Shown: positions 46,850 through 58,729 of the stretch, piece after piece
Layout: every line of letters starts with the position of its first letter
Position numbering within the stretch: the stretch's first letter is position 1
Made by a program: the position numbers and the translations under genes
Notes under the pieces: model-generated
Told to the model about the DNA's origin: nothing
The model's database searches: none
What the model saw: the letters and a program-made list of their open reading frames with translations, nothing else
From: Lepraria neglecta
Taxonomy: Eukaryota > Ascomycota > Lecanoromycetes > Lecanorales > Stereocaulaceae
Assembly (NCBI GenBank): GCA_033220425.1
Contig: CM065653.1
Location: 3,844,001 to 3,908,000 of the forward strand
Direction: 5' to 3'
Length of the DNA stretch: 64,000 nt

Positions 46850-47670
46850 ATGATGGATCCCCCAGCAAAACCCAATACTCAGATGCCGCACCTTTCTTTG
46901 GAACTATGGAGGATGGTGTTGGAAGAAAACGGCAACACACATGAAGAGCTTATCAATCTACAGAATTCCTGTCGAAACGTTTCCAAGGCTTTCAAGGAAG
47001 AGGTCGAAGGCATCTTCGTCCCTCGTCATTTGCCTCAGACCTCGATTTGGCTTGCTCATGGAGGTAAAGGAAATCTCGAAGTGGTGATATACACGGAGAT
47101 GATGCTGACAGATTGCAAGATTGTTGTGTGTACGGAAGAGGAATCCATGATCATCCCATGAACGCATACAAGTACTATCTCGATGGATACGGCAGCGAGA
47201 ATCGTGTTTATCGAACATTGAACGATGAGAGGTTTGCTTTTGATCGTGTCTCGTCTGATGGAGAGATGGCTACCTTCAAGATATTGAGGCCAGAAGAAGT
47301 TGATGATCAGTGGCCAAAGGAACACAACGTGCTAAGAAGACTTGGTGAGGATGATGCGGAGAAAGAGATGCTGGTCAAGCCAACTCAGGTTGTCATTATC
47401 CGCGGTCATGTCGGAGACATCTATCTTCCAGGCCTTCAGGTGGATGTGGAAGAGATGACCATGGAGTTTGACTGGAAGATGCTCTTCTCGCTCTTCTTCG
47501 CAGAAGGAGGTTATCCGGGAAATTACACGATCGAATGGTCAGTATTTCCAGAAAACGAATTCCACACCAGGCTACCACCTTCAGGAATTAGAGCAAGCTG
47601 GATGACTGGCCCTCATCCTTCTTGTCGACTCCCCAATGATGAACGACAAATACAGGAGGGTCAAATATAA
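46850..47670 (+). CDS. F-box-like hypothetical protein, possibly truncated at its 3' end
   Basis: ATG 46850; exon 1 to 47063 encodes MPHLSLELWRMVLEENG and LINLQNSCRNVSKAFKEEV, an F-box-like opening. An intron at 47064-47119 (GTAAAG donor, CTGAC just inside, CAAG acceptor) joins in phase to a long exon with no known domain (HPMNAYKYYLDGYG, DIYLPGLQVDVEEMTMEFDWKMLFSLFF). The frame stops at TAA 47668-47670. The same frame is open and protein-like beyond it to 47910 (HLYPAITGHELVLNDDYLLPEKAALASIRNYQLGIDKG), so the original end may be 47910 and the TAA a C-to-T nonsense change (CAA to TAA). Alternatively a last small intron was missed. Function unknown. Confidence 0.5.
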
Positions 47671-47910
47671 TCGCAACCACTTAGGTCGAAGTGCGTGTCA
47701 AAGATCTGGCTTGCGAAGCGAAAGGTACGACGAAGTCGTCTCCAACACCTCTACCCTGCCATCACGGGTCATGAGCTCGTACTGAACGACGATTACCTTC
47801 TGCCAGAGAAAGCTGCGCTAGCTAGTATTCGTAACTACCAGCTAGGTATCGACAAGGGTCGGAGGGTTTCTAATGGCGAGTTCTCTGGACATTGGGTTTT
47901 TATCAGATAG

Positions 47911-48736
47911 GAAGCGTGTCAGACTTGAAGGGAAAAAGATATCGGGTTAGCTGCTTGGTGTTCTAGCGAAAGATTTGGTGGATGACAGCGGGAGCCTCCA
48001 ATAATATCATGACATGTAAGCGTAACAAGATTGTAGTCAGATGCCTTGTTTAAAGATTCCCTGGCATTTCGTTTCCTTTTCTCTTCATCCCACCTCAGCA
48101 GCCAATGCTATAGGAACTCTTTATTTCTATCGAGACCTATTCAAATTCAAAGGTTAGCAAGAATGCCTGAATCATGGAAAGAATTGTATGTCAGTCTCTG
48201 GCTTGCTATTTCTACGTCTTACTATGTCAAAACAAGCTACGCTTAGCTACTAACTGCAGATCATCTTTCTTGTGTTGCATCTCGACCAAACCCTCACATC
48301 GCAGATCTCCTTTCAAGAATAATAGTAACTTTTTGTGTGACTGAAGAGTAAGAAGGTTTCTATCCAATTCGCGAGTACATTGCCCTTCAAGCTGAATAGG
48401 TCGCCATGCCAAACTGGCAGAAAGTTGTTAGTCAACTCGCGATCATGCATTATTGTTGTCTTCGCATGGCTTTCTCACAACTACGAAGCTTTTCGTGGGG
48501 GTATCTGCTCACTCTTAGCTACTGAAGCTCATAAACCTTCTGTCATGGTAAGGCCTCTCGCTTCTATCCCTTTCACCACGGCGCACGTGTCCGGCAGATT
48601 GACCGTTACACAATCGAGAAAGCGACTCGCGACATGCCGACGACAATGCACTATGCGACATTATTAAAGGTAGTTACAAGTCGCAACATGGCACGCATCT
48701 TCAATTGTACTCCATTCGTTGAGTATCTTTGTCAAG
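47911..48736. other. Gene-free stretch
   Basis: Nothing recognised. Confidence 0.45.
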
Positions 48737-49568
48737 ATGCATATTACTCACTGGCGGTTGTGCTTAATCGTGCCACTTCACTGTAAAGCAGCACGTTCAT
48801 TAGACATCAACTCGACAACATTAAACGCCACGAACGCCGATCCTAGAAACCCCACATTCAAAGCACATGTGCTAGATGGTTACACATTGGCTCGACGATT
48901 GGCTCGGGGGCGTACGATATGGCTCCACGAAGTCCTAAATTGGAATGGCCCAGGGGGCAGCAGCAATCTGGCTGCCTTCACCCACATCGAACTAGACGTC
49001 ATCGTATCCAATCTCCGTCATGCAGGAAGCTTGGACATCGCTACGCTCCAAGGCGACTTTGATTGGGGCTATTAGAGAGCAAGCCTGACCGATTTCCGGG
49101 GCTTTGACCTCGCAAGAATGGACTAGTCTCTTACTGCAGACCAATTCTCAGCCGTCATAGATGCGGACGAAGCCTGGGCTCGAGTGACCGAAAGTGTGGG
49201 CGCAGCGGGCCCTTGGGTCACTATACAATTCTGCCGCCCTACCGTATTCGGTGTCCGTACTGTCTTTGCAACACCACAGCCTACCCGACGATTTTTCCCT
49301 GTTGTCGCTGAAGAGCTGAATGCGGTACAGTCTTGCAGGCTCGGGCTTCGAATATGTGCACAGCAATCCAGGCAGTGAGTGGGAAAAACAGCAGCACGAC
49401 GGCTTAGGAGGTCTCGACGTCGGCGAATATGACAGCTGCTTCGGCTCCGGCGACGCTTGCGACTTCCCAGAATGGGTTTGAAATGGCGGATCCGAGTTCA
49501 GAGGACGTGGCACGTTCGTAGTTTTGTATGGCCGAACGATTGTAGCCTCAACTGAACAGTATATCTAG
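48737..49568 (+). pseudogene. Unidentified, possibly secreted protein, frame-broken
   Basis: ATG 48737 gives a hydrophobic, signal-like start (WRLCLIVPLHC) and an N-glycosylation-rich segment, then TRRLARGRTIWLHEVLNWNGPGGSSNLAAFTHIELD. The frame stops at 49073-49075. Protein-like sequence resumes at 49150 (FSAVIDADEAWARVTESVGAAGPWVTIQF). It then changes frame near 49340 to EYVHSNPGSEWEKQQHDGLGGLDVGEYDSCFGSGDACDFPEW and GRGTFVVLYGRTIVASTEQYI (TAG 49566-49568). I do not recognise the family. At least three lesions. Confidence 0.4.
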
Positions 49569-49669
49569 ACTCATTGCCAGTACTGTCGAATTCTATAAAT
49601 TGTTTTAAGCCATCATACACATACAGGCAAGCCTGCTGGCCAAACCTTCAGCACAAGTGAGTTTGTAGC

Positions 49670-49812
49670 TGTTGCAATCCGTTGCTTGATTGCTTTCTAT
49701 GCGATTCCAGAAGCCTGTTGCTAGCCGTTCTTTGTCTGTTTTGGCCATATAAGGGGCCCTGGGGGCCCCCATTAGCTAGATATCCTTCCCAGCCTATTGC
49801 CACATTGCAACA
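49670..49812 (+). mobile_element. Solo LTR of the TRIM family (143 bp)
   Basis: Same sequence as the two LTRs at 5.85 and 6.57 kb, with perfect 9-base inverted ends TGTTGCAAT/ATTGCAACA. It sits between five-base repeats GTAGC (49665-49669 and 49813-49817). No second LTR follows within the window, so it is a solo LTR made by recombination, or a truncated element. ATGAGCCC appears 11 bases right of it (49824-49831), the same octamer as the TRIM primer site but at a different spacing; it may be chance. Confidence 0.85.
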
Positions 49813-49817
49813 GTAGC

Positions 49818-50391
49818 TGAGCTATGAGCCCAAAGACCGCTGTGGCATGGTTCCGAGATGACCCCGGAACAATTGGTGTCAGCAGGAAGTACTTATTCCT
49901 ATATTTTTGCAATTTCAAGCATTGGGTTTGGCAGATGATTCACTTCCAGCTCGTCTGTTCTCCACACGCAGAAGTCCTTGGAAGGGGCCACCTTAGCCAT
50001 CTACAGGGAGAGCTGCTACGAACAGACTCGGTAACACCGTGGGAGTACATGAACATAATGATCTAGCTCGCTGGGAACATGTGGGAAAAGGATAAAGATT
50101 ATTACTGTAAGCGCTTTCAATCCAGACATGGTTTACAAGTGTTCATAGCCGCTAGGAAAGCCTTGATGCATCAAATTCGAGGCTTGTAGCGACAGTACAA
50201 AGGAAAGAACACGAGACGCCTTCTCTCATTCCATCATAGAGACACAGGGTATGGTTGGCGTAGGAGAGTTTTTGAGGGATTAGTGCTTTACGGCGAGGAT
50301 TCGACCAGACCCCAATTGACGGTGTAGTCCATCTCTTCTAGCCTTGCCTTGACCCAGCCTCTCCAAATGCCCCGAATTTTGCCATCTGCTG
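49818..50391. other. Intergenic stretch
   Basis: 3' side of the synaptobrevin gene. No other feature. Confidence 0.5.
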
Positions 50392-51161
50392 CTATCCACC
50401 TATTAACGCTTTGTGACAACGACTGCACGGTTCTAGTCAGCGATCGGCCTGTTAACTGTCCAAAGCCTTCAGACTCACCTGGGATAATAATAAGCAACAA
50501 GAGCACAATAATGCCCACGATGATCCAGATCCTCATCTTCATGTTCTTCCACCACATCTGCTTGCGGACCCTATTCGCGCCGCGACGGAAGCCTTGGGCG
50601 GACTGGTTGAGATTCTCGGATTTGTCTTGGAGCTGGTCGATGTGCTCGCCGCGCTGGGCGACTGACTCGAGGTTCTTCTTCATTACGTTGACTGTATCAT
50701 CGATTTGCTGCAGAAAAGATGCGAGTTAGCAATTTGATCTTCGCAATGCCACGCAGACGAGAGAGGAGCCCAGAGATGACGGGCTGTTTGCTCAGTGGTA
50801 GACTGCTGGTGGCTTGAGATTCGCCCAACACTGGTCATAATGCCATCACTGGGAGCGGCTGCAAGCATTGCCACAATATTGCATCGAGATAGGAAGCCGA
50901 TAGCTTTGTGAGCTTTTCAGAGTATCGTTTGTCCCATACCAAGCTCGCCGACCAGGCAGAGCTCTCAAGCGCCACAATCGGAATCAATGCACGCCGTGAG
51001 GCAGCATCATGGAGCAGTCCAGAATCCAATCACACAGATGTCCTACGTACCGATTGAATCGCAGCAGTCCGTGTGTTTCCACCCTCATATTGTGCACTTC
51101 CACCCTGCCCTACGTTACCTGTGGGGATATAGGGGTCGTACGGCTGCTCGCGGCCTGCCAT
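50392..51161 (-). CDS. Synaptobrevin/VAMP-type R-SNARE (126 aa)
   Basis: Three exons: 51051-51161, 50479-50707, 50392-50432 (minus strand). Intron 1 is long (343 nt), intron 2 is 46 nt. A variable N-terminus (YDPYIPTGN, typical of fungal SynA/Snc proteins) leads to TRTAAIQSQIDDTV. The SNARE coiled coil follows, with the zero-layer arginine at residue 56 (VAQRGEHIDQLQDKSENL), then the basic juxtamembrane RRGANRVRKQMWWKNMK. A C-terminal anchor (WIIVGIIVLLLLIII) comes before a short luminal end from the small last exon, which is the least certain part. Role by family: v-SNARE for exocytic and endosomal vesicle fusion. An essential-type gene, intact. Confidence 0.92.
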
Positions 51162-52367
51162 TTTTGCTATTGATGTTGTAAAGTGTGTCGCGTTTTGAAT
51201 TCAAGAATTTAGAAGCCGAAGGAGATGGCCAGACTCTTGTGGGAGTGCTGGAATGTCGCGGCGAAGAAGTTGGGGTGCGGATTAGGTGTCAGCACAGAGG
51301 ACCGAGGGTCTCCAAGATTGAGGTCTGCGGTCGTTGATTAGTGATGCTTGATGCGGTAAAAAGAGCTTCGCAATGGTACTGGGTCGTCACAACTTGGTCT
51401 GAATGGAAGGAGTGATGGGGTTGATGGACTGCTGATGGAAGTACGAGCTGGCGCTGCTGATGAACCGAAATAGTTTGAGATGACTAATCACGTCGGCTCG
51501 GCCACTGCAAAACTCGTCTTTCCTCAGGCTGCAGAGATGGTTTCTCTGTTCAACATTTCAGGTTCATAGTAATTTGTATGAGGCTCTAAGATCTCTCTGA
51601 CCTCCGCTGTTTGAGGCTTGACAAGCCAGCAGAAAATCATTGGTTGAGGGTGTAGGCCAAAACGCTGGCAGTGGGTCTCATGTCTGTTGTCTGTTGCGAA
51701 GGTAAGCATCTTTGAAGCATTCCGTGACAAAGCCGGAATGCTTCAAAGATGCTTACCTTCGCAACATAAGAAATTTATCACTCCTACATACATACATTCA
51801 ACCATTCAATTTCTTTGTCTATGAGGTTCAAAGGAAACATCAAAACATTGTTGGGGCTGAGCCAAGTGTGACGCCTTATCAATTTGCCCCCTAGCCTACT
51901 AGCAACCCGACGTTACCGCCCGACGCGTAATCTCAAAGCAGGGAATCTCGTATCTTCGTATCTTGCAGGGTGTTCAACCCCGTCAACCACTCACTTGTAC
52001 ACTCCTACAACTCTCCGATACTATCACTGCACACGCTGCGGTGCTGTCCATTCGTTCAGCTGAACAGTCACTCGCTCGAAAAGAGGAGCCAGGCGTTTGC
52101 GACACAAAGCCGAAGCCTCGCCACGCGTCAAGGGAACGTCAGAAGTAGAAAAGAGCAGGAATATAATAATATTTGGGGAATCGGGAGGAGGAAAACATCG
52201 CCAGACCACCTGGCTATCGAGATAATAGGCATTTGACGACTTCAAGCTTCGAGGCCACGAATAAGGAAATCTCTAAGTCCCAAGCCTCAGCCTCAATCTT
52301 GGGAGAGGATCATTAAAAGGCCGCATCACCTACCGCTGTTAAACGGCTTGGCCCACTTTCACTCATC
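51162..52367. other. Divergent intergenic region with a perfect hairpin
   Basis: Contains the promoters of synaptobrevin (left) and the GH76 gene (right). The 33-bp inverted repeat at 51692-51766 is described separately. Otherwise nothing recognised. Confidence 0.5.
51692..51766. repeat. Perfect 33-bp inverted repeat with 9-base loop
   Basis: Left arm 51692-51724 (starts TGTTGCGAAGG, ends CATTCCG); right arm 51734-51766 is its exact reverse complement; loop TGACAAAGC. It is not followed by a T-run and lies more than 500 bp from either gene. No target-site duplication seen. Could be a cruciform-forming palindrome, a tiny foldback element, a small-RNA precursor or an assembly fold-back. Confidence 0.9.
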
Positions 52368-53886
52368 ATGCGGCTTGTGCTTGGCCGTGGAAGCTCATGC
52401 CCATCATGGGCACTGAGCACGTCTCTCTCAATACTCGTTGGCAGCACCCTCACTGCCGGTCTCACCCTAGATCTGACTGATCCTAGTAAGCCGACGTTTG
52501 ACCCGGCTTTAGAAACATCGCCGATCGGAAAGTCATTTGGCTAACGATGACTTCTGCAGACTCTATCAAAGCCGCTGCGAGCAATCTAGCCTACAATATG
52601 ATGACATACTACACCGGAAACCACACAGGAGACGTACCCGGCAATTTACCAGCACCGTACTATTGGTGGGAAGCAGGGGCCATGTTTGGAGCCTTAATCG
52701 ATTACTTCTACTACACAAACGACAGCACCTACAACGATGTGGTGACACAAGGGATGCTGTGGCAGGCGGGCCCAGATAACGACTACATGACACCCAACCA
52801 GACCAAGACTGAGGGTAATGACGATCAAGGATTCTGGGGCATGGCTGCCATGGCTGCTGCAGAGCAGAAGTTCCCAGATCCGCCATCAGATAAACCTCAG
52901 TGGCTGGCTCTGGCGCAGGGTGTGTTCAACGATCAGGCCTCACGATGGGACTCGCAATACTGCAATGGTGGCCTGAGATGGCAGATCTTCACCTTTAATA
53001 CCGGATACGACTACAAGAACTCGATTTCTAACGGATGCTTCTTCAACCTTGGGGCTCGTCTAGCTTTGTATACTGGCAATGACAGCTACGCGCAATGGGC
53101 TGACAAGACGTTCAATTGGACGGAATCTGTCGGTTTAATGGACGAAAATTACCACTTTTACGACGGAGCCCATACAACACTTAACTGCAGCGACATCAAC
53201 AAGCTCCAATGGACGTACAACCCGGGAGTGTTTCTACTTGGTGCAGCTGTTATGTACAATTACGTATGATTTATCGACTTCTGACAAGTCCCAAGCTCAT
53301 GCTAACATTCTTCCCACAGACCAATGGTTCCCCTCTCTGGGAGACACGAATCAATGGTATCCTCAACGCCACCAACATTTTCTTTCATAACGGTATCATG
53401 TTCGAAGTCGCCTGCGAACCCACCGGCACCTGTGACACCGACAACTACTCCTTCAAAGCCTACCTCTCCCGCTGGATGGTCGCTTCCATCAAATACGCTC
53501 CCTTCATAACGGGCACCGTGATGCCACTCCTCCAGACCTCAGCTAAAAACGCTGCGCTCCAATGCTCAGGTGGTCCCAACAACCAAATGTGCGGTCAGAA
53601 ATGGACGGCTGGTGCAACATGGGATGGAACGATGGGTGTGGGGCAGCAGATGAGCGCTTTGGAAGTCATACAAGCCAACCTCATTGATCTAGTGCCCGTT
53701 CCCGTCACGAACAAGACCGGCGGTACGAGTCAGGGCAATGTAGCTGCTGGAGGAGGATCAGGGGGCTCGTCTAATCCGGCTCTCTCGCAAAATCCCATAA
53801 CTGGGAAGGACAAAGCTGGCGCTGGAGTGCTGACGACTTTGGTTCTGATATCTGTGATCGGAGGTGCTTGGTGGATGATTTCTTAG
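52368..53886 (+). CDS. GH76 mannan endo-1,6-alpha-mannosidase, DFG5/DCW1 type, GPI-anchored (462 aa)
   Basis: Exons 52368-52485, 52560-53263, 53320-53886; introns of 74 and 56 nt, both with GCTAAC. An N-terminal signal peptide ([22 protein letters not shown]) is followed by the GH76 fold: [33 protein letters not shown], and [12 protein letters not shown] with the catalytic Asp pair at about residues 126-127. Then come [33 protein letters not shown] and [18 protein letters not shown] Gly/Ser linker and a hydrophobic end ([22 protein letters not shown]) give the GPI-anchor signal. The family cross-links GPI-mannoproteins to the cell wall. Intact, family-normal length. Confidence 0.92.
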
Positions 53887-54701
53887 AATCCATAACAGGG
53901 ATCGAATATGTTTATGGGCTTATTTAATGTCTTTCCTTAATGGCATCGATAGATGGTTGGAGCTTGGAAGGTTTCCCAGACAGCATATGCCTCCTCTTGT
54001 GGAGGGCTTGAGGGCTCGGGCGTTCTTTGTACGCATTTTCAGGCGACTTGGGAATGCATAGTCAGTGCTTGATTGATTTCATGGCCGAAAAATAGATACT
54101 CAAGGCTTGATGCCCTTGCTTTTGACTCAATTGGTTCCTAGAAGTAGCTGTATTTGTGATTGGTGTGCCTTCAAGGTCCAATGGGGAGCTCGTTCCCTAA
54201 ACTTCGGCGGGAAACGCCCGGATTGACTATTTCTTACCCACGCTTCTATTCACCCAACACTTTACAACAAAATACCTGCCCCTCCTAGCTGTCCCCTGAG
54301 GCACATTCCATCATGTTGTATAGATCAATGGTATCCGCCATTGATCTACCATCTCCCAGTGGCATGCTCCAGACGCGAGCACACCTGCCTAGTTAAGAGC
54401 AGTTGGGAAGCGATGAGGCTGAAGGCAGGCTTCTGGATCGCTACGCCTCTCTGCTCTCCACTCTGCAGCTTACATGTTACAGGTTGAACTGAGACAAGGA
54501 TGACTGATATTGTTGCTGTCGCAGCTGAGAGATCTAAGGCATTGTGGCTGCTATGATCACGAGACAGGATCGAAGAGCCCATGTCCACGCAGCGTAACCA
54601 CACTGCAGGAACGTCCGCGCTGGGTCCAATCCTCGACTCCTACCAGTCTGCAGCTCCAGAGAAAATCAGTCTATACCGACCCAGCCAGGTAATCCTCAAA
54701 T
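53887..54701. other. Intergenic stretch
   Basis: 3' end of GH76 and promoter of the NLR-like gene. No further feature recognised. Confidence 0.45.
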
Positions 54702-57700
54702 ATGGCGTCGAAATCCCAGACGACTGCACAGCTCCCTCTGAGAAGCCAGCCCAACACCACGGGCACCTCCACCAGTAATCCCACCGATCCCTACACCCTC
54801 GAGACCATCTACAACGAAGCCCTTCAAGAAGTGAAAACACTCCATGCCTCCGGCAAGCTGTCTCAGGTATATTACGATATCCTTACCACCACCAAGACAC
54901 CCCAGGACCTGCTCTCTATCGTCGACGGAGTGAATGAGAGACGAATGGAGAAGCAGTCCCAGTCCAAGCACACTTTATACAATGCCGTCTCCTCTACGGT
55001 CAAGAGATTGGACAGATATGCGGGTGCTATCGATATGCTTGCCCAATCCTCGCCACCAGCATTCGGGCTGAATATCGTGGGATTGATCTGGGGGTCGTTG
55101 AAAGTGCTCTTGGTCGTGGCCCAGGATATAGTCGATACCCTTGAGTTGGTCGTGCAGACCCTCAAACATGTGGAATCGTCGTTGCCAGTACTCGAGTTAT
55201 TGACGAAGATATACGGCTCGTCCGAGATTCAATTACTGCGACAGCCTTTGTTTGATATTTACTCGGCTATCGTATCACTTGGGCTCGGTTTTGTGAGGTT
55301 GTGTAAGCTTGGCTCACTACGTACCCTTGGTCGGTCGACATGGACGTCTTTGCAGAGCGAGTTCAACGCGACAGTGGCAAAGTTGCGACGGGCAGCACAG
55401 CTGGTTCGGCAAGCTGCACAGGTCGAGCATATGTATAGTACGGAGAAGATTTGGAACGCCTTAGATCTCGAGAGTGGAAGGCAGCAACACTTCCGTCGAG
55501 GTAAGTCACAGGTATCTTCTCGACTTACCTGTGTTTCGCAGAATATAAAGAGAAATCTCATTGTAGATCGACTACTTGAAAACCTGTGAAGAGGATATAG
55601 TTTCTCATGGCCTTCTATGCTGTCGCTCTATCTGGAGCCCGTTCGTGACTTTGGTCGCTTTCTGACGTACTACAGAAATCCGGACCAATATGAGGCAGCC
55701 CATTGAGCGCGGTCCAAAAGATCGTATCGTACCATCTAACGGCGCACCTCTCGGGTTCCTAGCCCCTCGATTCACCAGTCGAGGAGTGGAGCTCGCACAA
55801 TTGAATTCAGTATTAAGCCGGCGTTCAGACGGTTTGCCTGCCCGTTGTTCGATCGTAGGCATGCCTGGCTTGGGAAAGACCCAGCTTGCTCTGAAGTACG
55901 CTTCTCAAATCTTCAATCAACTCAATGGCCCTATGATATGTGGACATCTGCTGCCACGAGCGAGAAATTGACCCTAGGATATTGCGAGATTTTGAATTTG
56001 GTGGACCATGTTGATCGAGACCACACTGACCAGGGTCTGAAACTGAGAACTGCTCGGCGGTGGCTGGAAGGCACAGACCAGCAGCAAGCTTTGCCCTGGC
56101 TTTTGATTTTCGACAATGTCAACGAAAACACGGTACCATTTTTGCGAGAATATCTAATGAGAACGTGGCCATACTTTTTACTATGCGTAGCAATGATGTT
56201 GCCAAAGCCCTGATGAACCCTGCTTCGTCCGCCAAGGTTCAAGCTATGTTGCACTTAGAAGTCCCCAACCTAGTCGACGCGAAAGGTCTCCTTCTAGCAG
56301 AGCTCGAGGCGCCCAATGAAGAGGACACCGCATCACAAGTTGCAAAAGCTGAGACGCTAGTCAAAAGCGTTGGCTGCCTGACACTTGCTATCAACCAAGT
56401 GGCCTCTTTTGTCAAACAACATTCGAAGAATCTTGACTACGTTCTAAATCTATATCAAAGCCAACGCCAAATGGATATCATGAGCTGGGACAATCAGCTC
56501 TCGACGTACCAGCAGCGATCTGTGATGACCACGTTTTCGTCCACGCTTGATGAGTTGGCAAAGGATTCACCTGTGGCAAACCTTCTCCTCCCGCCCTTGT
56601 CCTTCTTCGATCCAGAGAGCATAGCTTTAGACATGATCGTAGACGGTGCATATCCAATCTGTGATTTGCGAGCATATTCCGAAGAGAGGAAGCCAAAGCT
56701 GTCGGAGCCTCCAATTCTAACACGACGATTGATGCACAAATTACAACACAAATTACTTCGCCGATCAAGCAAGGTTTCGAAGAAAGCTGTGGGACAGTTG
56801 GACCATACAACCCCTACAATCAACCTACAGGATCAGAACAGAGACGACTCGTGGGCCCTAAAGGTTTCCGAACTGCTGAAAGATCCTGTCGAGTGCCCTA
56901 AGGCCATAAAATAGCTCCGGCTGTTGGCCTTTGTATCTCATCACTCTGATGCAGACGGTGAGACTATACGAGTTCACGATCTGGTACGCTCAGTGATCCG
57001 GTATAACGCAAGACGGAGCATCCTCGATCCTCTTTGTTATCGGATGGCAGCTGCGATTTTGGACTATGCGTTCCATATTCTTGATAATCGCTGCTGGAAC
57101 GCTTTAGAACCTTTGTCTCAATACGAAAAGATTCTGCCCCATTATCGCTCGCTGGTGATGTTTCAAGGAGTGCTAGACGGATGTAATACTGAACTTGTAA
57201 GGGCGTCTAGAGCAGTAGCTGTATATCTTAACCTCAGAGGTCGTCATAAAGAAGCTGCAAAAACAATTGAAGTGGTGTTGGTCCTTCAGCACAAGCATCT
57301 AGGAATTACAGATATAGACTATTTAGCAAATTTGACCGAACTAGCTAAAACTCATGCTCTTCAGGGAAATTGGCAAGAAGCCGAAGGCCTCTTTCAGCAG
57401 GTCTTGAAGGTGAGACAAGAAATGCTAGGAGCAACGCATCTAGACACTCTTGCGGCGATGGAAGAGCTTGCGCACCAGTACGCAGCGCAGGGCCGATACG
57501 AAGAATCCTCTTCGCTGCAAGAGATGGTCTTTAGCGGCACGAAGGAAAGGCTTGGTGCTGACCATGCTCATACCTTGTTGGCGCAGGGCGACTTAGCAGA
57601 GATCTACGAAGGGCAGGGGAGATTTGTGGAGGCAGAGTCGATGTATGAAGAAACGCTGAGATCAATGGAGAAGACGTTAGGCAGCTCGAACAGCAGTACC

Positions 57701-58729
57701 CTGAAGACCGTCTTCAACCTAGGCCAATTGAAACGCAGGTTGCAGCGTTTAGATGAAGCGGACACATTGCTCACTCGTGCACTAGCTGGTTTGTCCAAGG
57801 AAGGTGGTTTTAACCCATGGATTGTAGTGCTTGCAGAGCGGGAACTTGGCGTGTTGCGCAAAGTTCAAGGTAGATATTTGGAGGCGGAAGTTCACTTCAA
57901 GACTTGCTTGGCAGGGACGGAATTGTTACATGGGACAGACCATATTATGACAGCCATCCCACTGGAAGACATTGCAGGGCTTTATATCGATATGGATCGT
58001 TTTGCTGATGCCGAACGGCTGTTCCGACGCGCGGCGAGCATACTCGAGTCAAGTGATGCACCTAGGGGTAGTAGGGCCCTTGACACCTACGAGTATATTG
58101 AGTTGGCATTTACAATTGAGCAGCAAAGTCGTCTCGCCGAGGCAAAGGCGTTCTATAGACAGGCGCTAGACAAATCCCTTCAACATCCTGATCCACACCC
58201 TATCGACATCGTTCTATGTACAGAACCTTTGTCCCGTGTTCTGTTCATACAAGAACACGAACACGCACAAGAAGCGGAATTTCTCCACGAGCACGCATTG
58301 AAGAATCTGGAAGGAGCCCTGAAATCGCTCTACAGGAATGGTATATATAATACGCAAGAATGGTGGCACAGTCTCGTCACAATAGGCCGCACCCTAGAAG
58401 ATGAAGAGATGTCCAGGATAGCGCTCAAAGTGCAGGAGGAGAAGCTGGGCTTTACGCATCCAGTAACGCAACGGACTTTGCAGGCCTTGGTTACCATCTT
58501 GCACGGTAAAGGGAACGCAGAAGAAGAGGAAGCACTCCTGGAGCGTTGCAAGGAGGCAGGCATAGAGATACGTCTGCCAGCAGACGAACAAGTTCCGGCG
58601 CCAGAAAGTGGAGATGATAGAGTGGTCAGTGCCGGGCAAGATGTCCAGACAGTCCAGATAGACAAAGCTGTTAGTGGCAAATTCGTGCATCGTCTACGCG
58701 TCAGTGAGGAGATGGCAGCGGGCAGATGA
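54702..58729 (+). pseudogene. NLR-like STAND protein (DUF7708-like, NB-ARC, TPR), disrupted
   Basis: ATG 54702. Exon 1 (to 55500) encodes a DUF7708-like helical N-terminal domain with a hydrophobic core (LNIVGLIWGSLKVLLVVAQDIVDTLELVVQ). A 175-nt intron (55501-55675, CTGAC branch) joins in phase to the NB-ARC part: FTSRGVELAQLNSVL, Walker A GMPGLGKTQLALKYAS (about 55858-55905), Walker B-like PWLLIFDNVNE, and FTMRSNDVA. The NB-ARC is broken by one-base shifts near 55930 and 56155. A TAG in frame at 56912-56914 precedes HHSDADGETIRVHDLVRSVIRYN. From there to 58729 a 600-residue TPR array is intact, with about 40-residue units (LAKTHALQGNWQEAEGLFQQVLKVRQEMLG, and HTLLAQGDLAEIYEGQGRFVEAE). Such STAND proteins act in fungal non-self recognition and cell death. 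It may be a pseudogene, or functional if the two indels are errors. Confidence 0.8.

Noticed and set aside
55501-55690. Apparent frameshift between the N-terminal and NB-ARC parts of the NLR-like gene
   Set aside because: A 175-nt intron with good donor, branch and acceptor joins both in phase, so no lesion is needed here.
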